The notes under the pieces: model-generated | Database searches by the model: none | What the model was told of the DNA's origin: nothing | What the model saw: the letters and a program-made list of their open reading frames with translations, nothing else | Program-made: the position numbers and the translations under genes | Assembly (NCBI GenBank): GCA_037576215.1 | Contig: JBANDB010000003.1 | Coordinates: 2,914,001 to 2,978,000 of the forward strand | From: Armillaria gallica | Taxonomy: Eukaryota > Basidiomycota > Agaricomycetes > Agaricales > Physalacriaceae | Length of the DNA: 64,000 bases | Direction: 5' to 3' | Part shown: positions 35,517 through 48,929 of the stretch, piece after piece | How the letters are laid out: each line of letters starts with the position of its first letter | Position numbering within the stretch: the stretch's first letter is position 1

Positions 35517-36854
35517 ATGCAACCCGTCCCCACAGGTTATACCATAGCAGAACTGTAAGTTAGGCTCGCGGAATCGAGCATTGATATTTTCTGAGTGATC
35601 TCATTTCAGGTCCGGACCTATCGTTTGTCAAGCTGCACATTCAGTCTATTCATTGCCTAACACAGGAATTTAGATCGTGGGGTGCCTCTTGAACTGGGGA
35701 CTCTTCGGGACCCTTTCTGCGCAGCTCTGTACGCCGCTCCGAGTCATTCTCCAGCAGATTATTTTGAATTCATTCTTTCAAGATCTATACTATCTAGCGT
35801 TTCCGAATGATAGACGATTCACAAAATATCTTGTCTATGGCATCTACATCATCGAATTTGTGCAGACGATGCTTGTTGCTCGCGACGTGTTTTTAACCTT
35901 CGGGTATGGCTTCGGTGACATGGACGCCGCCCTGACTAGGGTGGATTTGTATTCACTCACTGTCCCCATCATGGGCGCTGTTGGTGCGCAGAACATTTAC
36001 GGTCCATTTTCTATTACTTATCAGGGGATCAGCTGCTTGTGTGGGGCAGGGCTTCTATGCGTACCGAATCTTCATATTGTCGAAGTCACGAATCATCCCG
36101 ATATTTATCATTTGCGTTCGTTGCTGCGGTATTTCTCCTCAGCACTCCAGCTCAGTTATTTACAGATATCATTGACCAACTCTGTGGCATCTATATTCAC
36201 AGCCATCTACGGATTCCAAGCAGGCATAAGCGCTAAACTCAACACCCGGAAGATGCATATCGTTGTCGGGGTGTGTAACTGATTGGACATCCCCAAGTTC
36301 ATCAACTGAGTCAAGCTTAGATTTCGTGCGGAGCCGCCGCCCTATGTGATATCCTCATCGCTATTTGCATGACCTACTATGCGAGCTCTTTTTCTCTCTC
36401 TCAGTTATCTTCATTGATGTTGACACTATTTCATAGCTTATGCGCAGCACCACTAATTTCCGTCGCACTCGAATGCTGGTCACCAAAATAATTCGTCTCA
36501 CCATTGAAACGGGATCTATGACAGGTATTCAATCCGCACCATCCGCCGTTGTCAAAATATTAACACCGCTCACTTCTAGCTGTTGCCGCTCTGCTTGACG
36601 TTGTCCTTTTCATTGTGATACCCTATCAAACTTCTTACCTAGTTCCCGGCCTACTCGTGCCTAAGCTATATGCTAACACCGTATACATGGTGCTAAATTC
36701 CCGATTCCAAATTATCGGAGGACGGGATACCTATATGTCTTCAACAGATATGAGTTTCTCGACCACGATGATAAGAGATATCATATCTCAATCAACAGGA
36801 GACACAGTCTGCGGACCGGACATAAGGACAAGTGCCAGTGGCCATAATATCTAG
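35517..36854 (+). CDS. DUF6534-type seven-helix membrane protein, copy H (tail frameshift)
   Basis: Helix exons are open: LLNWGLFGTLSAQL, LYYLAFPNDRRFTKYLVYG, VGQGFYAYRIFILSKS, SLTNSVASIFTAIYGF, ISCGAAALCDILIAI, MRSTTNFRRTRMLV and LYANTVYMVLNSRFQIIGGRD. An in-frame extra Ala codon occurs at DMDAALTR. After QSTGD a small deletion shifts the tail to TVCGPDIRTSASGHNI and it stops early, about 30 residues short. The exon before intron 5 ends TGC instead of TGT. The hydrophobic core could still be made. Flanks match copy D, so both came from one block duplication and then lost their tails independently. Confidence 0.65.
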
Positions 36855-37269
36855 CGAGGTATTCACAACAATAACCATGAAATGGGTCAAACGAGCGTCA
36901 GTCATGGTGTTTCATGTGCTTTATTTGAGCTGACTTTCCCCTCATGATACCACAGGACTGCTGTATGAGCCCTCCCCCCCCCCCCCATGATCAATAGATT
37001 ACATCCTTCGAGTTGACATATACGGTATGCGGACTTAACCTAATTTCTTTATCTCTTAATACACAGAAACACTGCGGTCGATGCTCCTACGGAGGGTCAC
37101 GATGATCAGGACGACTCGGTGGATGATCAACTACCAATTTGTGGGTAGAGGCATCATTACTGTCTGATGACGTTCTTCATCATCATCCAGGGTAAGAGCG
37201 ACTTGATGAATTATAGTTCTTAGCACTTGTGCTCTCGTCAGACACCTGCGCGTAAAACATTTCTTTTAC
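36855..37269. other. Spacer with poly(C) tract
   Basis: No gene recognised. A run of C residues lies at about 36972-36986. The sequence up to about 37060 parallels the flank of copy D near 16010-16150, after which the RVB2 remnant begins. Confidence 0.5.
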
Positions 37270-38095
<826 letters not shown>

Positions 38096-38599
38096 TAGAA
38101 CTCGTTGAATCTCCCGACCTATGCCCTCCATTTTTGTGATATCCAGGAGTTCGGACGTCTCTGTTGTGGTTTGGGTTGCCTGCCCAGAGTTGAACGGTTC
38201 ATTTCAAGGAGAGGAATAGGTGCATACCATGATGGAGAAACACAAGTCGCCGTCGCATCGTAGAAGAAGCTAAGGCCTTGTGATCCTTGAGGATGAAACC
38301 GGGCGGTTACAGGACCTGTAGTATTAATTCATCCGTACAGGCCGGTCGAACGACTTTCGAGGCACCCTGGACAGTGCTGGTGTGAATTTACGATACAGAG
38401 ATAGAGAAATAAATGAACGTACACCCTCACTACTCTCATCCAACCTTCTCTTCGCCCACCATTTCGTTTGTTTATTGATCCATGCTTCGCTTCACTGGTC
38501 GCTCTCTCACCATTTTATGCTAAGACAGAACTTGAATTCGTAGTGCATACTCCGTGAGGATTCGCCGTCAGTGGGTCACAAGATTTCACCTGAGAACGA
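38096..38599. other. Stretch without recognised gene
   Basis: It may include the decayed 5' end of the RVB2 copy on the minus strand. I see no other coding signal. Confidence 0.3.
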
Positions 38600-39138
38600 A
38601 TGCCTGCGATGCGTCAGCCTGGCTCGTCAATAGGTACCGATATGACACCGTACCATGATAGCCCACTGCGAGCTCCATCAATCGGAAACAAGAAGGACTA
38701 TCACCTCAAGATGGATGTCGTCGTACGAAACGGAGCGGCAACATCGTCAACACCCAGCGCCACCCTGGCCATCACCGGAGTCCGCAACAAGAAAGGAAAG
38801 CACAGCCACATGAATATCATTTCTCCGTGTTACTTGCTGGTACACCACCTAGGCTCTGGACCTTTTGTTGCTTCCTTCTTCGATCTTTCCAGCTCAAGGA
38901 ATTGCCCCTTCGAGAACATCATATCCCTAGTCCAGTATCTCCAGTGGATGAGGAAGCTAGGCTTGATCTTGACGAGCTGATAAAGTACACCACTCCACCT
39001 CTCGCAAGATCTCTACTAGCGCAGAGAATGGAGAAACCTACAAACCACTTCCTCTTCCAGAATACTTTACCGACCCCAGGAGACCTTCTGTTCTCTGTCA
39101 CGGTCCCTCTGCAGATACCATCACACCGCTATGAATAA
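38600..39138 (+). CDS. Hypothetical protein, duplicated (also inverted at 21266-21560)
   Basis: One frame runs MPAMRQPGSSIGTDMTPY through VVVRNGAATSSTPSATLAI. Near 38880 the similarity to the other copy passes to another frame: LKELPLREHHIPSPVSPVDE, LDLDELIKYTTPPLARSLLA, FLFQNTLPTPGDLLF. Either an intron or a frameshift joins them. The second half is conserved at 21266-21500. I do not recognise the family. It might be a small functional gene or two decayed relatives. Confidence 0.35.
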
Positions 39139-39684
39139 TTCAAGATCAGCAGGGACTTTGCAAAGTTTCTACCGCGCCAATTGGCATCATACAGAAAACA
39201 TGCAAGTTATTCTTTACACTTGAAATTTTTACTGTGTATTGATATAGGCCTTCTTGTTCAACTCACGTCATTTTTCTCATAAAATGGCCTATGAAAATCC
39301 ACGCAATTGTTTCAGTGTTCGACCGTCCAGGCCCAAGGTTGCATGATGTTACTCTTTTCACATTCAGGAAGTATACGTATCTCTATTCAAACTATACTTC
39401 TCTCTAATTCTCCTGCTACTACTTTTCTTTCTTTTTTGGCACTCGAAGTCATCTTTGAAGGCTGTTGCTTTGGTACATCGGACCAGAGAGCGAGGCGCTC
39501 AGCGCCTATGCACCATCGATGGGACATTGAAGTGTGTAGAAGAAGCATTAGTATCAATGTCGCCATATAGTTTTCGGTTCTACTGCGTCTCCGAGTCCGG
39601 GATCGTTCTCAGCCGAGCACGATTCTACATCAACGGTGCATTCGTGCGACTTCTTCGCAAAAGAATCACCGGATGCTACGAAAG

Positions 39685-39702
39685 ATCAGGAATATTTCTG
39701 AT
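39685..39702. repeat. Palindrome in spacer of copy I
   Basis: ATCAGGAATATTTCTGAT pairs along its length with one G-T pair. It is the reverse complement of 20799-20816. Confidence 0.8.
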
Positions 39703-39734
39703 GACGTCCTAACCTGCATTCGATACGCAACAGA

Positions 39735-39990
39735 TCTAGAGGCCAGTGCAGTTTAGCTGGTAAAAAAATAAAGCCCTAAAAGGTTTTGATTTGGCGAGGT
39801 CTTTCCCGGTCCTGACTCGTGAAAAGGCCGCCAGTAAAACGGTATGAAAACTTCTCCCACTATGGAACAATGGACGTACGGTACCTTCTCGTTTTACAGT
39901 CCGCAAAACAAGGACGTCAAACGGAAACTGAAATCGAAGCCTTTCCAGGGTCCTGTTCTAGGCTATAAAAATACACCAGCTTCTGCAGTG
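39735..39990 (-). mobile_element. MITE copy 3 (inverted relative to copies 1 and 2)
   Basis: Left end AGAGGCCAGTGCAGTTTAGC, right end CACCAGCTTCTGCAGTG. The interior matches copies 1 and 2 in reverse. It sits at the same place of the spacer as copy 1, between the blocks CCTGC-TTTC/GATA and TGGATGAGAAG. Copies 1 and 3 are therefore one ancestral insertion that was later duplicated with its spacer. Confidence 0.65.
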
Positions 39991-40431
39991 ACATAGATGC
40001 TGGATGAGAAGGAAGTTGTACACCGCCACAAATAGCTCGCCACTCGCTGAGCAATCATAGTATGACGGTCAGAGTCCTGCTTTTTGGGTCGATTTTTTGA
40101 TCATTAGATTTGATGCTTGTCTTATGAAATGCCCTTGGTCTGTGTTTTGCGAGATGTAAAAGTGGGATTTTTGTAAAATCAAAGATCAGATCGGATCAAA
40201 TTACTCAGAAATCATGTCGCCGAGTCGACTCCAGAATCGCAGCTCTAACAGCCACAATGGTGAGTCATAAATTTACACATATTGAGCACTGAACGACTGC
40301 CTTTCAGCTTGGGTTCGGCATTTGATACTGACCGGTCTTAGTGCCCTTTTTGAGTCTCTTGTATAGCTGTTCAGTATATATATCTACGAATTCTTTCCCT
40401 TCAGGATCGGTAAAGCAAGCCCAGACCCATC

Positions 40432-41839
40432 ATGCAGCCCGTCCCCGCCGGTTATCCGATACAAGAACGGTAAGTTATAATCATGGAATCGAGCAGTGGT
40501 ACTTTCTGAGCCATCCCATTTCAGGTCCGGACCTTACGTTTGTCAAATTACACACTTAGTCTATTCAGTCCGTAACATGAGGATTTAGATCGTGGGGTGT
40601 CTCTTGAACTGGGGACTTTTCGGGACCCTTTCCGTGCAGCTCTGTGCGTCACTCCGAGTCTTTCTCTAGCAGATGTGCTTCAATGCATTCTCTTTAGATC
40701 TATACTATCTTGCATTTCCGCATGACAGACAATTCACAAAATATCTTGTCTATGGCGTCTATGCAATCGAACTTGTGCAGACGATGCTTATTGCCCACGA
40801 CGCCTTTGCAATGTATGGGTACGGCTTCGGTGACATCGACGCCCTGACTAGATTGAACTACAACTGGCTCTCTGTCTCCATCATGAGCGCTATTGGTGCG
40901 CAGAACATTTGCTGCCGATTTTCTATCACTTATTATGAGATCAGTTGCTTGTGTTGGGCAGGTTTTCTATGCATACCGAATCTTCATAGTGTCAAAGTCA
41001 CGAATCATCCCGATACTTGTCATTTGTGTTCGTTGCTGTGCTCTTTCCCCGTAACAATCTAGCTTATCTGTTTACAGATGTCATTGACCAGTTCTGTGGC
41101 AGCTGTGATTTTAGGTATTTACACTTTCCAAGCAAGTGATGCCTCTGGAATGGACAACCGGAAGACGCAAATCGCTGCCGGGGTATGTAATTGATTGATT
41201 GTTCTGAGTTCATCGTGCTGAATCATGTCCAGATTTGGTGCGGAGCCTCCGCCCTATGTGATATCCTCATTGCTATCTGCATGACCTACTACGTGAGCTC
41301 TTTCTTCTCTCTTTCAGCTATCTTCATCGATGTTGATACGATCACATAGCTTATGCGCAGCACTACTAATTTCCGTCGCACTCGAATGCTGGTCACAAAG
41401 ATAATTCGTCTAACTATTGAAACGGGATCTGTGACAGGTATTTACTCCACACAATCCGTCATTTTCAGAATGTTAACACCGCTCACTTCTAGCTGTTGTC
41501 GCTCTGCTCACCTTTATCCTTTTTATTACATATCCCCATCAGACTTTCTACATAACACCCGCCCTGCTGGTGCCCAAACTATTTGCTAACGCCATATACA
41601 TAGTGTTGAATTCCCGATTCCAAATTATCGGAGGACGGGATACCTATATGTCTTCAACAGATATGAGCTTTACGACCACAATGATAAGAGATATCACCTC
41701 TCCATCAGCAGAAAGCACACGTTCTGCAGATGGGACACAAGGACGGGCACCGGCGGTCGTGCTACCCAATATGGTATTCATTGATAGTTATGAAAAAGGC
41801 CAAGTGAGGGTCAGTCACGGTGCTTTATGTGCGTTATAA
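40432..41839 (+). CDS. DUF6534-type seven-helix membrane protein, copy I
   Basis: The start reads MQPVPAGYPIQER. Exons for LYYLAFPHDRQFTKYLVYG, VGQVFYAYRIFIVSKS, SLTSSVAAVILGIYTF, the IWCGASALCDILIAI block, MRSTTNFRRTRMLV and LFANAIYIVLNSRFQIIGGRD are open. The tail ends VRVSHGALCAL. No disabling change seen. With copy B it is one of two members whose intron 7 has a GT donor (gtgagc) rather than GC. Upstream and downstream flanks are shared with copies F and J. Confidence 0.75.
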
Positions 41840-41982
41840 TGCTAATTTTCCCCAAGGATAAACCGCAGGACAGCTGTAGGAGCCTCCTCGTGTGACTTGT
41901 AGACTACGTACTTTGAGCCGGTGGGACTCCCCCTTAATCGTTTTCTATACACCGATGCTTTTATGACCTTGTGCACTGATAA

Positions 41983-42753
41983 TAGCGATTGTCAGGGCCC
42001 GGCTCGGCTCGGCTTTGGGGGCTTGGGCTCGGCTTTGGAGGGCTTGGGCTCTTCAAATCGCAAGCCCAAGCCTTGAGCCCAAGCCCGATGAGGCTTAGGC
42101 TCGGCTTGGGCTCAGGCCCGGGCTTGTACACAAGAAATGTTTGCGACTGGAATGAACTTTGAGGGAGGCGAGGGGATGGGAAATGAAAGCTGCCATTGGT
42201 ATCCTATCAAAAGTGTTGGCATATTCTATACATAATGCTATAATACGACTATAATCCTGTAAGATGACATGCGTAAACATAAGAAAATGACATAGTGAAG
42301 GAAGACTATGACATACCAAGTTCTCCCATTGTGATACAACATCTCTGGTTCGCTTAATGCCTTCCCTGCTCCAATATAGATCTCATTGTATCGGCCTATG
42401 TCACATCTTGGGTATTGGCGAGGTTTTGCGAGAGTAGCGATGAGTATGTTGATAAATCGCGATGACGGTGGGAAGCAGAGCGACATCGGTAACTTCCGTC
42501 TCATCAAATTTGGCAGCCACAGTCCGATCGGACACCCAAAATTGGTCCCAAATGGTAAGAATGACGTGTCCCCTAGTCTGAACGTCTGTTGTATTACCAA
42601 AAGCCTGGGCTCGAGCCCGGGGCTTGGGCTTTCAGAAATTAAAGCCTGAGCCCGAGCCCAATGCAAGCCGCCTACAGGGCCCGGCTTTTTTGGGCCCGGC
42701 TCAGCTCAGCTCGGCTCGGCTTCGGGCTTCAGGCCGGGCCGCATCAATCGCTA
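41983..42753. mobile_element. hAT-like non-autonomous transposon, 771 bp
   Basis: TAGCGATTG at 41983-41991 and its exact inverse CAATCGCTA at 42745-42753 form the ends. The 8-bp repeat ACTGATAA flanks both sides (41975-41982 and 42754-42761). TAGCG fits the YARNG end of hAT elements and 8 bp is the hAT target length. Inside each end lie dense GC-rich subterminal repeats of GGCTCGG/GCCCGAG/GGCTTGGGC type (about 41995-42125 and 42600-42740), probably transposase binding sites. The middle has no transposase; a 142-residue minus-strand frame is unconvincing. The empty site survives at 23481-23488. Confidence 0.85.
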
Positions 42754-42929
42754 ACTGATAATGTTATATTGAAATCTGTACTCAGAATTACTTGTTAACT
42801 AACTCCAAATGAGGCGTACACCATCAACTTGGATTTTTGGACAACCAATATCGGTACCAATCCAAAATTGAATGGCCGGACCCCGTTTTACAGCAAGATA
42901 AAAGTATCAAGGCTCACGTCATTGTCACA

Positions 42930-44900
42930 TATTGGGATGGTTCTGCTGCACAATATTGATACTTGAATCATTCTACTGGCCACACCGTTCATGATAAACC
43001 CACCTGACTTGTTCAGGAATGCCAGCAGCTTTCACAATCTTCATGTTCTGGAAGAAATGGAGACTTCTGTGCTCTCTACTATCAATGTCAGGGCTTCTCA
43101 TCTCCTGCATTGATTAAAAAAACAAGGACAAGTTAACGTCGGCATCAAAGTTGACTGGAAAACACAGTGTCTTTAGAGTCTTGGAATCAACGAGGTCGCA
43201 GTGATATGATCTAGAATATTAACACTATTGCTATCATCTTCTTGCGTTGGCACATCGTCAAGGCTGGCCATGATATCCTTGAGTCGGGATCTCTCCTGCA
43301 TTGTTTAACAAAATATGGCCAAGTGTTATGATTTATTCATTTCTTTACCTAAGCACCTCTTATCTTATCTTATCTTCAGCACTTACTCTTATCTTATCTT
43401 TAGATCTGCGACTCCACGGAGCCTTCATAAATCTTCACATCGTCACCACTCCACAAAACTCCACTGACACATATGATTCTTGGCTACCGTGTATTTGGCT
43501 TATTCACTTTCTGACACGGTACCCTCATCTCAGTACCCATTACAGACCCTCACCTTAGTATATAAGTAGTTTACTCAAAGCTGTATATTCCCTAGCTTTG
43601 AGCTAACGTTTATTCATACCGAAACACATTCCTTCTCGCTAAGTGCTATTAGTCAGATCTTGACGGTCAATCATCACAGGACTCAACAGTGACTGTATGA
43701 ACGTGATACAGCCGTTGCATTACCCTAGATTGAAAGTTCGGGTCTTACACCAAGTTAACGTCAATGTCAAAGTTGACTGTCAAAGCATGCCGGTATCTTT
43801 TGAGTACGAGCTCACAGACTTGCCGCAGTGGTATGGGCCTAGAATATTAACAATATTGCTACCAGCTTCTGGCATTAGCAAGGATGATCATGGTATCTTG
43901 AGCAATTTGAATTTTTGCTAAGTCCTGAATTGGGGAATCTCTCAAGGCATAGTAGTTGAGAGACATTGTCATCTAAAGAATGATCGTTTGCATTTCTGCT
44001 GCAAGCCATGTATTGGAGTATTGGCAGCAGACCAGGACGTGGTTCTGGGACACTGCAGTTTGAGATTTGGTGAAGTCAAGTCTTTGGATGAGGTGAGCCT
44101 GTACTCACTTTGAGAAGTGTGCTAATTCTGCTGCATTTCTCTGTGGAAAGGGCTGGGTGAGGATTATGTGTTCAAGGAACATGGAGACAAAGGAGCCCTG
44201 CGCTGTGATACTGGCTTCAGCGACAACTTTTTTATTTCCATCGATCCCAAAGTGGTTGGATACTCATTGGATGAGGATTTGTAGACTTTATCTTTGCTTG
44301 AGAATGTTGTACTTGGTGATTGAACTCATCGACTAAGTTAAGGCTGTTACCACCTGCAAAAAACGGGAATAGGAACCAGTAATATTGGAGGATGCAAAGA
44401 GACAAGTGGGGATAATATTAATGCAGCAATGGCCATGAGAAAGAGAGTTTGCCTGTCATCATTCCAAGGACTCGGACGCTTATGGTAAAGTTCTTCTGAA
44501 AGGCATGTCTATCAGCTATGACTGCGAGCGCTCTGATATGCACTCTGCTTACCTCTTTCCAGGTCCCTCCTCAATTATGTCTCCTTCTACTGTGACCACT
44601 CTGTATCAGTAGCCTAACAATCAGACAAATTCACAACCACAGTATCTAAACTGGTGAAGGCATCCTTTATCCTCCCCTGCAACTGAGTATCGCCTTCAAG
44701 AGCTTCGTCAACGATATATGAGACTGCTTCAAATTAGACGTCAATGTCACAGCTGCATGGGAAATCGAAAAGTCGATAATTCCTGTAAACAACACAGACT
44801 AGGAGGCTCCACCAAGGAAATTTGAATCGCAGACATTTGGCAGCATTCAAGCCTTTGGGGTGAATACTGAGGCAGACAGGTGGTATTTGAAGCATCAAAA
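42930..44900 (-). pseudogene. Decayed non-LTR tail region, partly duplicated
   Basis: This parallels 16190-17080 in order, with a partial tandem repetition: the GGCATCAAAGTTGAC-type block appears near 43140 and again near 43765. Peptide remnants are not readable in a single frame. CpG sites of the copy near 16190 are mostly TpG or CpA here. A solo LTR is inserted in the second block. Confidence 0.4.
43324..43749. mobile_element. Solo LTR, 426 bp, with 5-bp target duplication
   Basis: It begins TGTTATGATT and ends GGTCTTACA. CCAAG occurs immediately before (43319-43323) and after (43750-43754). Related sequence near 16410 and 43115 lacks the insertion. A TATA-like AGTATATAAG lies at about 43557-43566, so the LTR reads on the plus strand. 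A short TCTTATCTTA repeat lies near 43352-43400. Confidence 0.8.
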
Positions 44901-47209
44901 CGAGTACTTTTTTCATCGTCAGAGAAGCGATTGGCCTTGGAAGTTGTTGAATACGTTTATTTGACTAATTTTACGAAAATAATGTAAAGTAACCCTCCAC
45001 ACTGGGGAGGAGCCATGAGCTCACTTAGCTACAAGACAGAACCAGACTAGAACATACCAATCCATCCATTCCCATTTCCTCCCTCCACCACAGAGTTGAT
45101 CCAGCCAGGCATGAGAGCCATACAAGACACAAGACGTGAACAGGAGAGAAACAGGAATGAGCAACGAGGCTTGAAAGGTGCACCACTTCTTGCCTGATTA
45201 GGGTGTGCTGAAGTCGGCCGATGTTGGGGCTCCGTTTCAAACATGTAAATTACCGGAAGTCCCCGATTCTTTCCGAAGAATGAGGAAATGACAGAGGGTT
45301 ATAGAGAGCCATAACTGGTTGTGAGTAGTGCCAAACTGTCTGGACAGAGGCTATACTCCAGGTTGGCTTAGCTAATTTGCAGTGATTGGCAAGTATCCAG
45401 CAGGCTTCAGCTGGTATGCCAGGTGGCTGAAGATGATGGCCAATGTGGCTGAAAATTTCTCTCTTTCCAATTTCTCCCTATTGGTTAGGAGAACTGGCTT
45501 GCTTATGAAGAATACTTGGCTTGTTACTTGTAAGGGGACTAGATACTGATTCTGATTCTGAGTTTGAAATCTGCCTAAATGTAGATTTATCTCCCACAGC
45601 ATAAGCCCCACCTCATCTTCACATCGGCATTGTGTATTTCTTTCTCTTCTCTATGCATCCTCAAGTGTATATTCTTGTAGATTTAGATAATCAGAATGTC
45701 TGTGTTTTATTTCCAGGCCGTTTGGTCTACGTAGGAGAGTCAGACCTTAAAACAAACATTTTTAGCCACAGTTCTGTTGCTTCTGGCCTTTGCATTGCTG
45801 CTAACGGCAAACCAGGAAATCATATCAAGATTCTAAGAGCATGGGAAGAGAAATATTCCCATTCTATGATATATTTTCTATATGAAGCCATCTCCAAAGG
45901 TTTCCATTGCTTAGTAAATCGTTCAGCACAAAGGAAAACATAATTAGTTTATTGCAAACATTCATTTTCTGATAATTCTGATAGGTGGATTGCTTATATG
46001 AAGACAGGATTATGTCTGTTTTATTGTATCTGACACTATCTGAGTCTTCCATGAATAGCAATTTAGGTTACAGTGTCTTTCAGACAATCTGCACTATTCC
46101 AGCTGCATGAAGCACAGAGAAAAAATCTGACCAACTAGAAAGATTGCATTATACTTCTGTTATATAAAAGTGGTAGAAAATCTGTGCTACGATGACTCCA
46201 AATCGATGGAAGGATGAAAGTACAGCCATGTCTTGAGCTCTTGCTTTCTAGTAGGGTTATTTATTTAGTTTATTTATTCATTATTTAATTTACTTCCTAC
46301 CAGTATTGGGCCAAATACTTATTGCTTTGGCCCTGATCACGAGGATGGGTCTCTTCGCAGGAATATTTATTTTCATTTCCTCTGTCTACTTTTATCTCCA
46401 TTTCACAACTCTTCATTTCAAGGATCTCTGTTTCCTTTCCATTACTTGTCGGGCTGGACATCTTCTCTTTGACATCCTGGGCTCATGTCTTTTGAAGTTG
46501 CTGGCTGTTGTTGTGCACTTCCACATCATCTTCCATCTTTCTTTCACCTTTTTTCATCTTAATGGTCTGCAGACTATCGGTCCATTCACTGTATGCAGCA
46601 TACATATAGTGGTGTTTGTATTTTCATATGGTCTTGACATCTCTGTAACTGCTTGCTTGGTTTGGTTTTGCTGGTATGCCGCATTGCCATGAACCATTGC
46701 ATATTGGGGGAGCGGGTGAAGTCTGATGTGTTTGTGCTCTGTGTGGTATAGGAAGACATATATCCAATCTGCGCTTCTTCCTTAATTGACCTGTTTGCTT
46801 GTGCACTACCTTTGAGGCTCCTGGCTTGCCCACTTGCCTATCTCCTTTCATCCTATATCTAGTGTTAGCCTAGGGTTATGAATATGATATTTTTTAATTG
46901 AATAATTAAAAAGCTGAGTGAGAAAATGTGAGCTAGTGGCGGCCTTTGGCTGCCACCGAGCGAGCTTTTTCGAACGAGGTATGCTGATTTTACCCTTTAA
47001 AGACAGCATGTGTAGCAATGACCCACTTAGTAACTACATACCACAGCAAAAAAGGGTGCAAGAAAGCTAACAATTGTTGATATTTGAAAAAGAAAAGAAT
47101 CGGGGACACGGCTTTCACTGCTACTGGATTTTGACAAGCGGTTTGGTGGAAGACAAAAGCGGCATGGTGTCAGTATTTCTTGCTCTATCAAACTCCGTCA
47201 CAGCTGTCC
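44901..47209. other. CpG-poor region without recognised genes
   Basis: Frames up to 128 residues occur, but they are hydrophobic on one strand and Lys/Arg-rich on the other, which fits decayed sequence rather than genes. A short hairpin-forming stretch GTGGCGGCC-TTT-GGCTGCCAC is near 46933. I see nothing firm. Confidence 0.4.
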
Positions 47210-47887
47210 CAGCACCTGCTGTGAACATAGTTGCTACCATCTTTCGTTGAATGTTGACGTGCTGCTCCACATGAATTGAGATGTACGTATCACCTCATGG
47301 AAACTTCTCTTCAATTCCCTAATAATACTATCCGTTCTTCATTGGCACTCGATGCCATCTTCTCAACCTATTACTTTGTGATATCAACATTTCTATTCCA
47401 TGCATCTGTCGATTATGCATGAGCACTAGTTCCACTTCATCTCCTATTTGGGCATTGTTCTCAGCAAAGTATAACTCCAGATCAAATTGGGTGCATTCAC
47501 ATGACTTCTTCGCACCAACAGCATTGCTGGATGTTATGAAGGACCAGGTATTGAATTGATGATGGGAGAACCTAGCATATACGGATATTGCAATTTCCCC
47601 ACCAGTGCACCAAGCACCTCTGACCGATGTTTCACAAAATGTAAAAGTGTAATCTGTGTATACATAACAAGATATGAGTAGGATCAAAATCACCAAAAAA
47701 AAACCACCCCACTGAGTTGACCATGGCTCTAACAGCCACAATGGTGAGTCAACTTTACACATGTTGAGCACTCGACAATTGCCTTTCAGGTCGATTCCAG
47801 TGACACAAAACTGGCAGGTCTTGGTGGTTTAGTATATAACTACAGATTCTTTGCCTTCAGGACTGGTAAAGCAGCCCCAGACCCATC
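47210..47887. other. Array spacer upstream of copy J, CpG-depleted
   Basis: It matches 21600-21938 and 40130-40431, but most CpG positions of those copies are TpG or CpA here. A TATA-like GTTTAGTATATAAC lies at about 47828-47841. Confidence 0.6.
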
Positions 47888-48929
47888 ATGCAACCCATTC
47901 CCGCAGGTTACCCCATAGCAGAACTGTAAGTTATAATCCTGAAATCCAGCAGTGGTATTTCCTGAGTCATCTTATTTCCAAAGGTCCAGACCTGTCATTT
48001 GTCAAATTGCACATTCAGTTTATTCATTGCTGAATGCAAGAATTTAGATTGTAGGCACTCTCTTGAACTGGGGACTTTTCGGGTCTCTTTCCATGCAACT
48101 CTGTGCATCACTACGAGTCATTCTCTAGCAGAGGTGCTCTGATGCATTCTCTTTAGATCTATACTATCTTGCATTTCCGGATGATAGACAATTCACAAAA
48201 TACCTCATCTATGGCATCTATGCAATCAAATTTGTGCAGATGATGCTCGTTGCCCATGACACATTTGCAATGTTTGGGTACAGCTTTGGTGACATCGACT
48301 CCATGACTAGAATGAATCACGATTGGCTCAACATCCCCATCATAAGCGCTATTGGTGCACAGAACATTTGCTGCCGATTTGCTATTACATGTACTTATCA
48401 TGAGATCAGTTGCTTGTGTTGGGCAGGTCTTCTATGCATACCAAATCTTCATAGTGTCAAAGTCACGAATCATCCCGATACTCGTCATTTGTGTTCGTTG
48501 CCATGCTCTTTCCCTGTAGCAATCTAGCTTATCTGTTTACAGGTGTCATTGACCAGTTCTGTGGCAGCTATGATTTCAGGCATTTACACTATCCAGACAG
48601 CCAATGCCACTGGAATGGACAACCGGAAGATGCAAATCGCTGCCAGGGCATGTGACTGATTGGTCCTCCCAAGTTCATCATGCTGAATCATGTCCAGATT
48701 TGGTGCAGAGCTGCCACTCTATGTGATATCCTCATTGCTATCTGCATGACCTACTATGCAAGCTCTTTCTCCTTTTCAATCTTCGTTGATGTTCATACTA
48801 TTTCATAGCTTATGCGCAGCACTACTAATTTCCATTGCACATGATTGCTAGTAACGAGAATCATTCATCTCACTATCAAAATGGGATCTGTGACAGGTAT
48901 TTGCCCTGTACCGTCTGCAGTTGTCAGAA
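47888..48929 (+). pseudogene. DUF6534 family copy J, cut by a Helitron
   Basis: The start reads MQPIPAGYPIAEL. Exons are recognisable through LYYLAFPDDRQFTKYLIYG, VGQVFYAYQIFIVSKS, SLTSSVAAMISGIYTI and MRSTTNFH. The last recognisable bases are part of intron 8 (GCAGTTGTCAGAA). At 48930 the sequence changes to the Helitron end, and the last exon lies beyond the window or is lost. Relative to copy I many CpGs have become TpG or CpA, and RRTR positions are altered. It cannot make a full protein as it stands. Confidence 0.85.

Larger units (their letters stand above)
39139..40431. other. Array spacer upstream of copy I
   Basis: No gene recognised. It contains the palindrome 39685-39702, MITE copy 3, and from about 40130 a block shared with 21640-21930 and 47610-47850 (for example CAGCCACAATGGTGAGTC). 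A TATA-like run lies near 40374. Confidence 0.6.

Noticed and set aside
46306..46692. Hydrophobic 128-residue frame, possible membrane protein.
   Set aside because: It lies in CpG-poor decayed sequence, its composition is biased on both strands, and there are no family motifs or clear gene context.
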